Below, in pieces: positions 26,113-33,049 of a stretch of 64,000 nt of DNA. Position numbers and translations under genes: made by a program. Under the pieces are notes generated by a model. That model was not told the DNA's origin. It saw only the letters and a list, made by a program, of their open reading frames with translations, and made no database searches. This DNA comes from Gammaproteobacteria bacterium HGW-Gammaproteobacteria-1 (GTDB lineage: Bacteria > Pseudomonadota > Gammaproteobacteria > Thiohalomonadales > Thiohalomonadaceae): assembly GCA_002840095.1 (NCBI GenBank), contig PGZL01000004.1:124001-188000 (forward strand), given 5' to 3'. Within the stretch, counting starts at the first letter, position 1, and each line of letters starts with the position of its first letter.

Positions 26113-26663
26113 AAATTATACCCGCAGTGATACTGTTGGCGGTCTTCAATGTCGCCTGCGCACAGGATACGGCCGGGTTGAATTGCGCCTATGCGGAAAA
26201 AGTCACATATCATTTGCCCGCTTTGGAAAATGCTACGTACCTAAGTGAGGCTAAAGGTGTTGATCCGGATAGTCAGGAGGAGACAATAACTCATACTATT
26301 CAGTATGCGAATGGTGACACAGCCATACTCGAACAAAAATATTGCTCGATGTACAATTTTCAGCTGTCCTACAAAATCAAAAAGTTGAATAGAACCAATT
26401 TTGAACACAGCCTGAACAACATAGACAAACTGATTCGCGACGTTCAGCAGGACTACAAGCTGAAGGCGCCACTGAAAGATGTTGTCGATATGACTATGAA
26501 TCAACGAGGTCTTTCGATTGACTCAGCATTTAGTTATGACCTGCCTGCGCAAGCGGCAAAATCGAGCGAGCGCGTGGAACAAACTATCAGCTTTGCTCCG
26601 CATGGGAGAAATGGTTCATTTGATGCCGAAATAGAATTCTACTTTGGTTTGGGCGGCGAGTGA
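26106..26663 (+). CDS. Secreted hypothetical protein, candidate immunity protein
   Basis: A Sec signal peptide (MLKIIPAVILLAVFNVACAQ; the AC could also be a lipobox) leads to a 165-residue periplasmic domain with a few cysteines and no known motif. Its ATG overlaps the stop of the putative wall hydrolase by 7 bp (26106-26112), so the two are translated together. A periplasmic partner co-translated with a wall-targeting enzyme is the usual arrangement for type VI effector and immunity genes. No secretion genes are in the window, so this role is an inference. Confidence 0.5.
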   Translation: MLKIIPAVILLAVFNVACAQDTAGLNCAYAEKVTYHLPALENATYLSEAKGVDPDSQEETITHTIQYANGDTAILEQKYCSMYNFQLSYKIKKLNRTNFEHSLNNIDKLIRDVQQDYKLKAPLKDVVDMTMNQRGLSIDSAFSYDLPAQAAKSSERVEQTISFAPHGRNGSFDAEIEFYFGLGGE

Positions 26664-26767
26664 TTTGGTCGTGTGGAAAACGTTCCGTGGGCGAATGCTG
26701 CGTGCGAAAGTTGGTCATCAAGCCATAAATCTACTTGATGCGGCCTGTTAAAGCGTGAGAATCCGAC

Positions 26768-27274
26768 ATGAAAGCATTTGCTTTAATCATCGCTCTATTC
26801 ACTCTGGCTTTCTTCGTCGGTGTCTGTAATGCCAAGGACGGTGTAATCACCAAGATAGAGCTGGAAGACGGCATATCCCTGGTGTTCGAAGAAATTCCCT
26901 ATGATCGCGACACCGATATCCCCACTGATTGTGGTGATGGCTATATATGCCTGGTTAACAATCGGCCTCTTTGGGGAGCAGACGGCAAATTGCCCGTTAC
27001 GAAGCTGGGAAAGGCGATAGTTAAAATCGATGCAGCGGAAATCCAGCTGGACACCAGTGGCATGTATGACCCACTTATCTCTGCTGACAGGAAGTCACAG
27101 TATGAAGTGACCCACTATTATGGCGAAATCTGGAAAGTAAGAGCCAGTTTTTCCGATGGCGCAGGCGCCTATTATGCGGAGTGGCTGGTCACCAGAGCAG
27201 GCTCTATTCGTATTTTGATCGGGGATTCTGAATTACTGCATGATGCCTTTGAAAGCATATTTGGCGAGCGATAA
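26768..27274 (+). CDS. Secreted hypothetical protein (168 aa)
   Basis: A signal peptide (cleavage near CNAKD, residue 23) precedes a 145-residue domain with two close cysteines (DCGDGYICLV) and a YYGEIWKVRASFSDGAGAYYAEWLV stretch. I do not recognise the family. It lies 104 bp after the candidate immunity gene on the same strand and is bordered by a minus-strand effector/immunity pair. It could be an orphan immunity protein. Confidence 0.55.
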   Translation: MKAFALIIALFTLAFFVGVCNAKDGVITKIELEDGISLVFEEIPYDRDTDIPTDCGDGYICLVNNRPLWGADGKLPVTKLGKAIVKIDAAEIQLDTSGMYDPLISADRKSQYEVTHYYGEIWKVRASFSDGAGAYYAEWLVTRAGSIRILIGDSELLHDAFESIFGER

Positions 27275-27359
27275 GAATGGGGGCGAGGTGAGAAGTTTGC
27301 TTCATACCCGCGAGGCGTCAGAAGCGCCGAGACATGTCCGTGAGCACAGGGAGAAGCAA

Positions 27360-27392
27360 AAAGCCACAAGCCAAAATGGCCTGTGGCTTGCA
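27360..27392 (-). terminator. Rho-independent terminator for the minus-strand pair
   Basis: Read on the minus strand, GCAAGCCACAGGCC and GGCTTGTGGC form a stem with a short loop, followed by a run of five T. It lies about 60 bp after the stop of the lipoprotein gene at 27451. Confidence 0.75.
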
Positions 27393-27450
27393 CTATGACA
27401 CTTCCGTCTTGTCTATTTACATCAATTGGAAGTGCTTCGATACAACCGGT

Positions 27451-27885
27451 TCAAATGCACCGGAATGAGCCTGGAATAATTCTTGATTTAGCAAGATCAA
27501 TTGAAAACCGAATTGCTGTACTCGAAACAAATTCGCCATTCTTGTCGTTTTCCAAGATGTCGACATTGCAATCCCATACATCTATCGTTTTCTTGTCGCT
27601 TACGTCGAACTTGGATGGGTCGCAATATGACTTGATCTGCGTAATATTGCCTTCGTCGTATGAGGCGGAAAGGTTGGTCGAGAGAAGGTCGCCAAGCGAT
27701 ATGTGCGATTTGTTCCTTGAAGGAGAGGACGCATCACACCCAGGTTCATCTTTCAATGAAATTCCGGCGTTACCGAGCAACAGATCAAAAACCTCTTCAC
27801 CCGTCGGCTTCTCTCCAATGGCCGGAGCGGCAACGGCACAACCAGCAAGTAAAAAAACAGCGATAAATTTGGCGATAGTATTCAT
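27451..27885 (-). CDS. Lipoprotein, candidate immunity protein to the NlpC/P60-like enzyme
   Basis: The 144-residue product has a lipoprotein signal (MNTIAKFIAVFLLAGC, lipobox LAGC at residues 13-16) and a polar periplasmic domain with four further cysteines (near residues 49, 87, 104 and the penultimate C). It matches no family I know. Its ATG overlaps the stop of the upstream enzyme gene by 4 bp (ATGA), so production of both is coupled. A membrane-anchored periplasmic partner of a wall amidase is best explained as an immunity protein. Confidence 0.5.
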   Translation of the reverse strand: MNTIAKFIAVFLLAGCAVAAPAIGEKPTGEEVFDLLLGNAGISLKDEPGCDASSPSRNKSHISLGDLLSTNLSASYDEGNITQIKSYCDPSKFDVSDKKTIDVWDCNVDILENDKNGEFVSSTAIRFSIDLAKSRIIPGSFRCI

Positions 27886-28385
27886 AGAAACTTACCATAG
27901 TAAAATTCAACGGTTGCACCAGGCGTACCATATGCATGTGTGAACTTTGTTTTAAATACTTCCAGAACGTCCGCGACAACCTTGTTGTGGCTGTTACTGT
28001 AGTTCCATACTTTTCCTTTATACAAAATACCAATATGCTTCTTTGGTTGGGCACCCATTACCCGCCTGTTCCCCATCGTTCCCATATTCGTTGATACGGT
28101 TACAAATATCAGACACTCAGTTAGCGAAGCGGGCTTTGCCGATAACGCCCCCGTTTCAGAACACTTATTGAATAATTCGTTAACACGAATGACCGCACCC
28201 TTGTCCGGCTTCTGCTTATCTGTCCACGTATGGTTTTTGCAGGTATTGCCCCACTCATATCCCATTACATGAGATACAAAATGTGCGCAGTGATTTTGGC
28301 TGTTATCACGCCCCAGGCTAAACGGGCAGAGATGACTTATGGGTTTGTTGAGACTGGAACTTATAGTTTGAGGTACTTGTGACAT
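27882..28385 (-). CDS. NlpC/P60-CHAP-like putative amidase effector
   Basis: The 167-residue product has no signal peptide. The motif NSQNHCAHFVSHVMGY around residue 30 has the pattern of the catalytic-cysteine helix in NlpC/P60 and CHAP amidases, including type VI Tae-like enzymes, and KKHIGILYKGKVWNYSN around residue 115 supplies the histidine strand. Cysteine and histidine together make a papain-like peptidoglycan hydrolase plausible. The following lipoprotein gene overlaps by 4 bp. There is no secretion locus nearby, so delivery is unknown. It could also be a phage-type endolysin, but the short overlap with a lipoprotein gene argues for an effector and immunity pair. Confidence 0.55.
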   Translation of the reverse strand: MSQVPQTISSSLNKPISHLCPFSLGRDNSQNHCAHFVSHVMGYEWGNTCKNHTWTDKQKPDKGAVIRVNELFNKCSETGALSAKPASLTECLIFVTVSTNMGTMGNRRVMGAQPKKHIGILYKGKVWNYSNSHNKVVADVLEVFKTKFTHAYGTPGATVEFYYGKFL

Positions 28386-28572
28386 TGGATAGTCCCTTAA
28401 TTAACTTTCCTATCAATCACCCAGCCGGAGAACACTATTGGCTGGGACATTCATTACATACCGTATGCAACACAAACAGATTAACTGAACCCAAATTAAC
28501 ACATAGTGTGGAAAGGGCATATGGGATCCGCTCCAGAATACCCGCACCTGTCCGGTATTGACGCATTTCACT

Positions 28573-28869
28573 TCAATCCTCGTTCTTGACTATTTCGCTC
28601 GAAATCCTGTGCAGCAGCTGCGCCCCCAGTTCGGCAGGATCGGGCTCGCGCAACAAGTCCGGTGCCGGCACCCCGAAGGCCCGCGCCAGCCGTTCCAGGC
28701 AATTCAGGCTGACGTTGCGCCGGGCGCGTTCGATGTCGCCGATGTAGGAGCGGTCCAGCTCCGCCGCCTCGGCCAGCGCCTCCTGTGACCAGCCCCGCGT
28801 CAGCCGCAGGACGCGTACATTCTGCGCCAACAGCCTCAGTGTCGTTACCCCATCCATGGCGGCAGTCAT
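28573..28869 (-). CDS. Small XRE-family helix-turn-helix regulator
   Basis: The 98-residue product carries a complete HTH of the Cro/C1 type: LAQNVRVLRLTRGWSQEALAEAAELDRSYIGDIERARRNVSL, residues about 12-52, then a helical tail. The GC-rich composition matches the core genome rather than the adjacent low-GC genes. Its target is unknown; it could regulate neighbours in the island. The ATG at 28869 or the one four codons later (28857) may be the start; neither has a good Shine-Dalgarno. The frame stays open upstream to 29025, but that part has no family character. Confidence 0.75.
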   Translation of the reverse strand: MTAAMDGVTTLRLLAQNVRVLRLTRGWSQEALAEAAELDRSYIGDIERARRNVSLNCLERLARAFGVPAPDLLREPDPAELGAQLLHRISSEIVKNED

Positions 28870-29185
28870 TGGCTTGCACCGACGGGCATTTTGCGGGCGC
28901 CGGGCCCCGTGGGGATGGCGTGGCAGGGTGGAAAGGGGGATGGTGGCTGGGGGTTGGGGACGATAGGCCGCATATAGCTGGCCTGAGCGGGCATCTCCCG
29001 TCCCCCGGTGTATTTCCTCTCCCACAGGGAAAGGGGATTAAACTTGGTTTCACTACGATCAGCGGTCCCGTCCATAAGCCCTCCTGGCTCAATTGTGGGG
29101 CCGCAAACGAAAACGGCCCCGATTTACGGGGCCGCTCGACGAGCCGCGATCCGGTTGGGACCGGACCCGGTGATATACTCTCGCG
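28870..29185. other. Gap without a convincing gene; strong hairpin at 29112-29136
   Basis: I see no gene here. A stem AACGGCCCC / GGGGCCGC with loop GATTTAC lies at about 29112-29136; it has a T-run only when read on the minus strand, where no gene feeds it. The stretch also includes a CCTCTCCCACAGGGAAAGGGG palindrome near 29018. Confidence 0.5.
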
Positions 29186-29272
29186 CAGCCCCAAGTTCTG
29201 CTTCGGTCAGTCTTGGGGTTAGCCGCCCGGATGGTGTTGCAGCACCGCCGGGTGGCGCTTTTTCTTTATGCC
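29186..29272 (+). ncRNA. Candidate small RNA ending in a terminator
   Basis: A TATACT hexamer at 29174-29179 could be a -10 box, though no good -35 is visible. About 80 bases downstream contain a first stem GCCCCAAG / CTTGGGG and a second stem GCCGCCCGG / CCGGGTGGC that ends in CGCTTTTTCTTT. No gene reads into this terminator from the left. This could be a short transcript or just the terminator of a decayed gene. Confidence 0.35.
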
Positions 29273-29380
29273 TTAAAGTGTATGAATAGACAGTGAATGT
29301 CAAGAGCCCCTGCGCCTGCGGTTGGATTATGCCCTGAAATGGAGTTAGATTAGGCCCCACCCCATCCGAAGGACCGGCGC

Positions 29381-29479
29381 ATGGACATCGAAGGACTGAA
29401 TTTCAACCCCAATATCCCCGGCTGGCGTTTCTGCACCTGCGCTGCTTCTGAGCCGCGCAATTCAATCCCCTCTGTATAG
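29381..29479 (+). CDS. Possible 32-residue ORF before an attC-like site
   Basis: An ATG at 29381 opens a short frame (MDIEGLNFNPNIPGWRFC...) that ends in a TAG at 29477-29479, 2 bp before the attC-like element. The start looks like a genuine protein N-terminus with a cysteine pair, but the frame is very short. It may be the 5' remnant of a larger gene cut off by the cassette insertion. Confidence 0.25.
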   Translation: MDIEGLNFNPNIPGWRFCTCAASEPRNSIPSV

Positions 29480-29480
29480 C

Positions 29481-29560
29481 GTGCAACCCGATGGGCGGCT
29501 TAGTACATTCATTGTCTGCCATGCTGCGCACGGCGGACAAATGGTTCAATATGTTAGCGG
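29481..29560 (+). repeat. attC-like site 7
   Basis: The right end GTTAGCG (29553-29559) matches GTTRRRY loosely. The interior has a strong stem TTGTCTGCCATG / CACGGCGGACAA and a GATGGGCGGCTTA segment, both shared with the site at 30363-30441. The shared sequence shows the two belong to one attC subfamily flanking the same cassette. Confidence 0.6.
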
Positions 29561-29607
29561 AATGCCGTTTCTATTGAGTTAGCTGAAAAGGGAAAGGAGG
29601 ATCAGGA

Positions 29608-30030
29608 ATGATCGCAACGGAAAATTTGTACATCATGGATGTGGCAGAATTCACAAAGGATTTGTACAGGATGGGGAATGCCACTTGGCCGGCATTCACG
29701 GAGGATAGGGCTCGGATCGATGTCGCTCTCGTCAAGCAGAATGGCATTGATATGGTTGTTGCTAATGGCAATGGCTTCTCTGCCTTTGACCATCTGACAA
29801 AGATGATGAAGAAACCTGGCAAGAAAGTCTGGCGCATCAAGAAAGGTGCGTCTTTGCCACCAGAACTTCGCTTGGTCAAGGACAGGCGGCCTGGACATGA
29901 AGGGCATTACATGATCGCGCCAACTAAGACTATGCCGTTGAAGAAGTACCTCGGAGCCCTCGAAGAGCTGGGTCTCGATAGGTCCCGGGTTGAGTTGGTT
30001 GTCACTGGAGGGATTGCTAATGTCGGCTAA
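29608..30030 (+). CDS. Tse2-like ADP-ribosyltransferase toxin (cassette gene)
   Basis: The C-terminal half of this 140-residue protein follows the order of motifs I know from Pseudomonas Tse2: a GxSxFD element (GFSAFDHL, about residue 56), a tryptophan strand followed by GASLPPELRLVKDR, a conserved H in GHYMIAPTKTMPLKKYL and a closing helix. Tse2-family proteins are NAD-dependent cytoplasmic toxins. The gene overlaps the next small gene by 11 bp. Toxin and antitoxin genes are frequent in chromosomal integron arrays, where they stabilise the cassettes. The assignment is by motif order only. Confidence 0.6.
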   Translation: MIATENLYIMDVAEFTKDLYRMGNATWPAFTEDRARIDVALVKQNGIDMVVANGNGFSAFDHLTKMMKKPGKKVWRIKKGASLPPELRLVKDRRPGHEGHYMIAPTKTMPLKKYLGALEELGLDRSRVELVVTGGIANVG

Positions 30031-30232
30031 AGGTCTAGCACCGATTGTCAGCGAGTACCACATTCTTTGGGAGGCGCTGAAGCATTACGAGGAACGTCTA
30101 GAGAAGCTCTCTTCCATGACGACCGATGAGGATCAGCAGCTCAAGTATGACGAAAAGCTTCAAGATATTAATGGGCTTCTTCGCTCGGTTAAGATTGCTG
30201 CGCAATCTGACTACAACCTAGAGCTGAAATAA
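30020..30232 (+). CDS. Small helical protein, candidate antitoxin or immunity partner
   Basis: The ATG at 30020 lies inside the last codons of the toxin gene, giving an 11-bp overlap. The 70-residue product is acidic and wholly helical (ILWEALKHYEERLEKL, a TDEDQQLKYDEKLQDIN segment). Size, charge and coupling fit an antitoxin that binds the toxin directly. I recognise no DNA-binding domain, so autoregulation is not expected from the sequence. An upstream in-frame start at 29990 would lengthen the overlap to 41 bp. Confidence 0.6.
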   Translation: MSAKGLAPIVSEYHILWEALKHYEERLEKLSSMTTDEDQQLKYDEKLQDINGLLRSVKIAAQSDYNLELK

Positions 30233-30279
30233 GAGCCGCCAACCAGAAGCTTGAGCTGACTGGCTGCCGCCCACCAACA

Positions 30280-30355
30280 AAGGGGCGCGGAGGAAAGGGA
30301 CGGAGTGATTAATTAATGACCAACTGCCCAAAATTTAACCTCTCCGTCCCCTTTG
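30280..30355. repeat. AAAGGGGACGGAG hairpin element
   Basis: ACAAAGGGG...GGGACGGAG and CTCCGTCCCCTTTGTTT are inverted arms around TGATTAATTAATGACCA. The same element is at 32877-32955, where it borders the HEAT-gene remnant. Confidence 0.75.
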
Positions 30356-30362
30356 TTTTCGC

Positions 30363-30441
30363 AGCTCTGATGGGCGGCTTACTCCAACAGACATTTGTCC
30401 GCCATGCTGCGCATGGCGGACAAATGCTTATAAGTTAGAGC
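30363..30441 (+). repeat. attC-like site 8
   Basis: GCTCTGA at the left and GTTAGAGC at the right (30434-30441) are near complements. The interior contains a perfect 15-bp stem CATTTGTCCGCCATG / CATGGCGGACAAATG. It closes the toxin cassette and precedes the next gene by about 20 bp. Confidence 0.65.
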
Positions 30442-30461
30442 AATATGGCAAACGCCCGTGA

Positions 30462-31271
30462 ATGCCTATGAATAGTACAAACCCCATCCGCAACTTTGTG
30501 TTCTCCGCTCCTGCAAGCTTGAAGCGCCTGGGAAGATTTTGTGTTGATCCATCGCTGCACCTGAGAGCTCAACCCGATAGTGATCTTCAGCACGTCCTAA
30601 TGGACTATCTAGCCTCGCTTTCTATTGTGGTGGGTGTTATGGCAGCCATCGGAGCTTTAATACCATGGTATATGGAGACGAACCCCATTAGTATGCTGCG
30701 GATACCACTGTTCATGTTACTTATGACAGTCAACGCTGTAACTTTCGCTTTGTCTTTGTGGCTTGTGTCCGTGGTCGTCCTAGTTTTTTCCGGAGTGCGC
30801 CTTCATGGGGTTATGTTTTATCAGGGCATCAAGTCTTACGCTATACTAAATATCCCTGTTGCAGTGATCTTTGTCATTGCGATCAACCGATTAATATTAG
30901 TCAACGACTTCAATGTTGCCCCTGGTTCTGGCGATGTCGTGTTTGCGACCATTGTCGCCTTATTAGGCTTCGCTTTGGGCATCTGGCTCGTTGCCGTCCC
31001 GGCTGGCCGGTATCTCAGAAGGCGGTACCGTCCTGCTGTGGCATATCCACTTGGGTTGGCCATTTACGTTTTCGCTTCGCTGGCAAATCCAGTAGTTGCA
31101 TCGCAATATTTTAGCAATGCGCTTGATGAGCATGCCTTCTGCGAAAAGTACATATCGGCCAGGGTGAGTTCAGAGCTCAGGGGTACGTATGACAAAGACT
31201 GCTTGGTCGGAAAGTGTGTGGCCGCTCTTAAGAATAATCGATCTAACAAAGGAATGGAGCCGACGCGCTAA
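30462..31271 (+). CDS. Cassette gene: polytopic membrane protein with attC-derived tail
   Basis: The 269-residue product has five or six hydrophobic helices (first at about 50-75, last at about 205-225) and polar ends. It looks like Yip1/YIPF-type membrane proteins in its spread of helices, but I cannot assign it firmly. The last residues, NKGMEPTR, are translated from the attC site; this tail is typical of genes in XCR-type cassettes. The first in-frame ATG at 30462 has a second ATG two codons later. Confidence 0.65.
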   Translation: MPMNSTNPIRNFVFSAPASLKRLGRFCVDPSLHLRAQPDSDLQHVLMDYLASLSIVVGVMAAIGALIPWYMETNPISMLRIPLFMLLMTVNAVTFALSLWLVSVVVLVFSGVRLHGVMFYQGIKSYAILNIPVAVIFVIAINRLILVNDFNVAPGSGDVVFATIVALLGFALGIWLVAVPAGRYLRRRYRPAVAYPLGLAIYVFASLANPVVASQYFSNALDEHAFCEKYISARVSSELRGTYDKDCLVGKCVAALKNNRSNKGMEPTR

Positions 31272-31299
31272 CGCGTGCAGCTCATTCTTGTCGTTATGC
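31241..31299 (+). repeat. attC site 9 (59-bp, canonical)
   Basis: ATCTAAC (31241-31247) and GTTATGC (31293-31299) are the outer boxes. ACAAAGGAATGGAGC and GCTCATTCTTGT are complementary arms with extrahelical G bases, around a GACGCGCTAACGCGTG loop. The structure matches attC sites of Xanthomonas and Pseudomonas chromosomal integrons. Confidence 0.9.
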
Positions 31300-31327
31300 C
31301 TACTAATATCTACATCATGGGGTAGAG

Positions 31328-32002
31328 ATGAAAACGAGAATTATCACTTTACAATTTGCTCTCTTTCTTAGGGATATAGTTGCTCGGCCTGATATTGAGT
31401 TCAGTTCCCTGAACGCTGATATGTTGAATATATTTGATGCCATGCCTCAAATGATACCCGTCCCAAGGGAATTGCCCCCTGAAGTTCCTGTGGTTGTACT
31501 AACGTCAGAAAAAAAAGAATATACATGCAATCTATCTAGATCTCGTGTTGATTTTGTATTGCAGAGAACTAGCGATGACAAATCAAATAGTGATTTGCTT
31601 AAAGACTTTAATGCAAAGGTTGCAGGGTTGGTTAAATCAATTCTATCAAAACAAGAGGTCATTCGATTTGGCATGGTTGCGAGATACTTTCATCAGGATA
31701 ACGATGCACTTCAAACATTAAGAAAAACGTTTTTCTCAAGCGCAGTAGATGGCGCAGAAGAGTTGAGCCTAAGATTCAATAAAGTGACGGAGTCGTTTGG
31801 CTATACAGTAAACGACATTCATGAGATTGGTGTGGCCGAGGCGGTTACAAATGGAAAATTGGAAAAAGGCATCTTGATCCAAAGGGACATAAATAACCTT
31901 CCTATGTCAGGAAAGCATTTTGATTATAAAACATTACTGGAGTTGTCAAAGAAATATGCGTCAAGAATTTCTGAGAATGAAATAGAGACGCTTATAAAAT
32001 GA
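31328..32002 (+). CDS. Cassette gene: hypothetical protein (224 aa), first of a two-gene cassette
   Basis: I do not recognise this soluble alpha/beta protein. It has strand-like repeats in the first half (EVPVVVLTSEKKEYTCNLSRSRVDFVLQR) and a helical second half (LRKTFFSSAVDGAEELSLRFNKV), with a FGMVARYFHQDNDA segment. The ATG-TGA junction with the next gene overlaps by 4 bp, so they are co-translated. The composition is low GC. Two-gene cassettes often encode toxin/antitoxin or defence pairs; nothing in the sequence proves this here. Confidence 0.65.
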   Translation: MKTRIITLQFALFLRDIVARPDIEFSSLNADMLNIFDAMPQMIPVPRELPPEVPVVVLTSEKKEYTCNLSRSRVDFVLQRTSDDKSNSDLLKDFNAKVAGLVKSILSKQEVIRFGMVARYFHQDNDALQTLRKTFFSSAVDGAEELSLRFNKVTESFGYTVNDIHEIGVAEAVTNGKLEKGILIQRDINNLPMSGKHFDYKTLLELSKKYASRISENEIETLIK

Positions 32003-32439
32003 CAGATATCTCTACAACTCCACCTTATTCAAGCGCTACTTCATCCTCTACGCCAACAGCTCCACAAAATTACTTTCCGCAACAAGTAGGACAGAAAGAT
32101 GCTAAAAGTACAGGTAGTGGAGTCGACTGGAATCAATGGGCAATTTTGATTGTCAGCATGATCCTGACTGGAGTTATTGGCTACTTCTCTTCTTTAATGG
32201 CGGTTAAAGATGACATAGCAAAGAATAGAGAAGGGATTTCAGTTGCTGGCGAGAAAATCAGTAACATTGATTCTGGAATGGCGGAACTGAAAACCTCTGT
32301 AAAGGCTATAGAGGCTATCAATAGAAACGTAGTAGTATTGGAAGTAAAAATTGAAAGCTTAAGCAGGCAATTGGATAAGCAATCTGATCAAATAGAGAAA
32401 AATCAACAAGGCATAACAAATAAAGGCAGCGGACGCTAA
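31999..32439 (+). CDS. Cassette gene: single-pass membrane protein with coiled coil
   Basis: The 146-residue product has a Ser/Thr/Pro/Gln-rich N-terminal part (residues 1-45), one membrane helix (about 49-70, WAILIVSMILTGVIGYFSSLM), and a long heptad-patterned C-terminal helix (about 75-140) with repeated isoleucine and leucine positions. The last residues, NKGSGR, come from the attC. It overlaps the upstream gene by 4 bp, so the soluble partner may assemble with this membrane-anchored coiled coil. No function is known. Confidence 0.65.
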   Translation: MTDISTTPPYSSATSSSTPTAPQNYFPQQVGQKDAKSTGSGVDWNQWAILIVSMILTGVIGYFSSLMAVKDDIAKNREGISVAGEKISNIDSGMAELKTSVKAIEAINRNVVVLEVKIESLSRQLDKQSDQIEKNQQGITNKGSGR

Positions 32440-32465
32440 ACGCGCCGTTACTTTAAGCGTTTAGG
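32411..32465 (+). repeat. attC site 10
   Basis: GCATAAC (32411-32417) and GTTTAGG (32459-32465) are the outer boxes; TAAAGGCAGCGG and CCGTTACTTTA are complementary arms with unpaired bases. It closes the two-gene cassette and is the last attC visible before the repeat-rich border. Confidence 0.75.
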
Positions 32466-32479
32466 ACCACGATTCCATT

Positions 32480-32812
32480 TATTGTGTGCGCGAAGCACAC
32501 AGTAACGCGACGCCGTTAGGCGAGCCGTCTTTGACTTTCACCCCGTCTGCCGCGCCGATTCGGGCGAGAAGCGCAGGGACGAATCGGCAGGACAGCCGAT
32601 TCGCACAGCCGCAGGCTGCCCGAAGGGTGAGGCACAGGGATGTGCCGAATGAAGCCGCAGGGCGAGACATCGGGGCGGTTCCCCGCATAAAAACCAGCGC
32701 GCGCAGCGCACATCACCGTAGGAGCGCCTCCGGCGCGATGCAACACTCGGGCAGCGCTATGCGTCGTATCGCGGCGGAGCCGCTCCCACAAAGCCCCTGC
32801 AAGGGAGCAAAA
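32480..32812. repeat. Partial copy of the long dispersed repeat plus a GTAGGAGC element
   Basis: No gene is seen. TGTGTGCGCGAAGCACACAG, GGCGAGCCGTCTTTGACTTTC and CCGCAGGCTGCCCGAAGGGTGAGGCACAG recur at 33.54-33.78 kb in the same orientation. From about 32717 to 32791 a GTAGGAGCGCC...GGAGCCGCTCCCACA palindrome follows. Confidence 0.65.
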
Positions 32813-32813
32813 C

Positions 32814-32886
32814 CTACAGCCCCAACATCTCCAACGCTTCCCCCGCAATCTCCCTCACCTCCACATTCTCATCCTCCAAAGGGCGA
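32814..32886 (-). pseudogene. 3' remnant of a thioredoxin/HEAT-repeat gene
   Basis: Read on the minus strand, this gives PLEDENVEVREIAGEALEMLGL and a TAG stop. The intact HEAT-repeat gene at 34083-34724 ends RLEDENAEVREIAAESLEAL, so about three residues in four are the same and the stop is placed alike. Nothing of the rest of the gene precedes it; an AAAGGGGACGG element follows directly. It is a diverged second copy of the gene's 3' end. Confidence 0.7.
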
Positions 32887-32955
32887 AACAAAGGGGACGG
32901 AGGGATTAGTAAATGACCAGATGCTCAAGATTTATTCCCTCGGTCCCCTTTTTTT
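32877..32955. repeat. AAAGGGGACGGAG hairpin element, second copy
   Basis: Arms AAAGGGGACGGAGGGATTA and CCCTCGGTCCCCTTTTTTT enclose GTAAATGACCAGATGCTCAAG. It is a diverged copy of 30280-30355 and abuts the HEAT-gene remnant. Confidence 0.75.
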
Positions 32956-33049
32956 CGATCAAGTGAATAAAATTGCATGCCAATGCAATGCATTCGTGGA
33001 TGATGCTTCGCTTCAATCCGGCTTGTGCACAACAGCTGAGGAGCCGCCG

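Noticed and set aside
24930..28572. Effector block as ordinary integron cassettes
   Set aside because: I found no GTTRRRY box paired with a complementary left box in its gaps, and the genes are on both strands.
29112..29136. Minus-strand terminator
   Set aside because: The stem is strong and has T residues on the minus side, but no minus-strand gene lies upstream of it.
32505..32520. GTTAGGC in the repeat block after attC 10 as another attC
   Set aside because: It lies within the long dispersed repeat and has no complementary left box.
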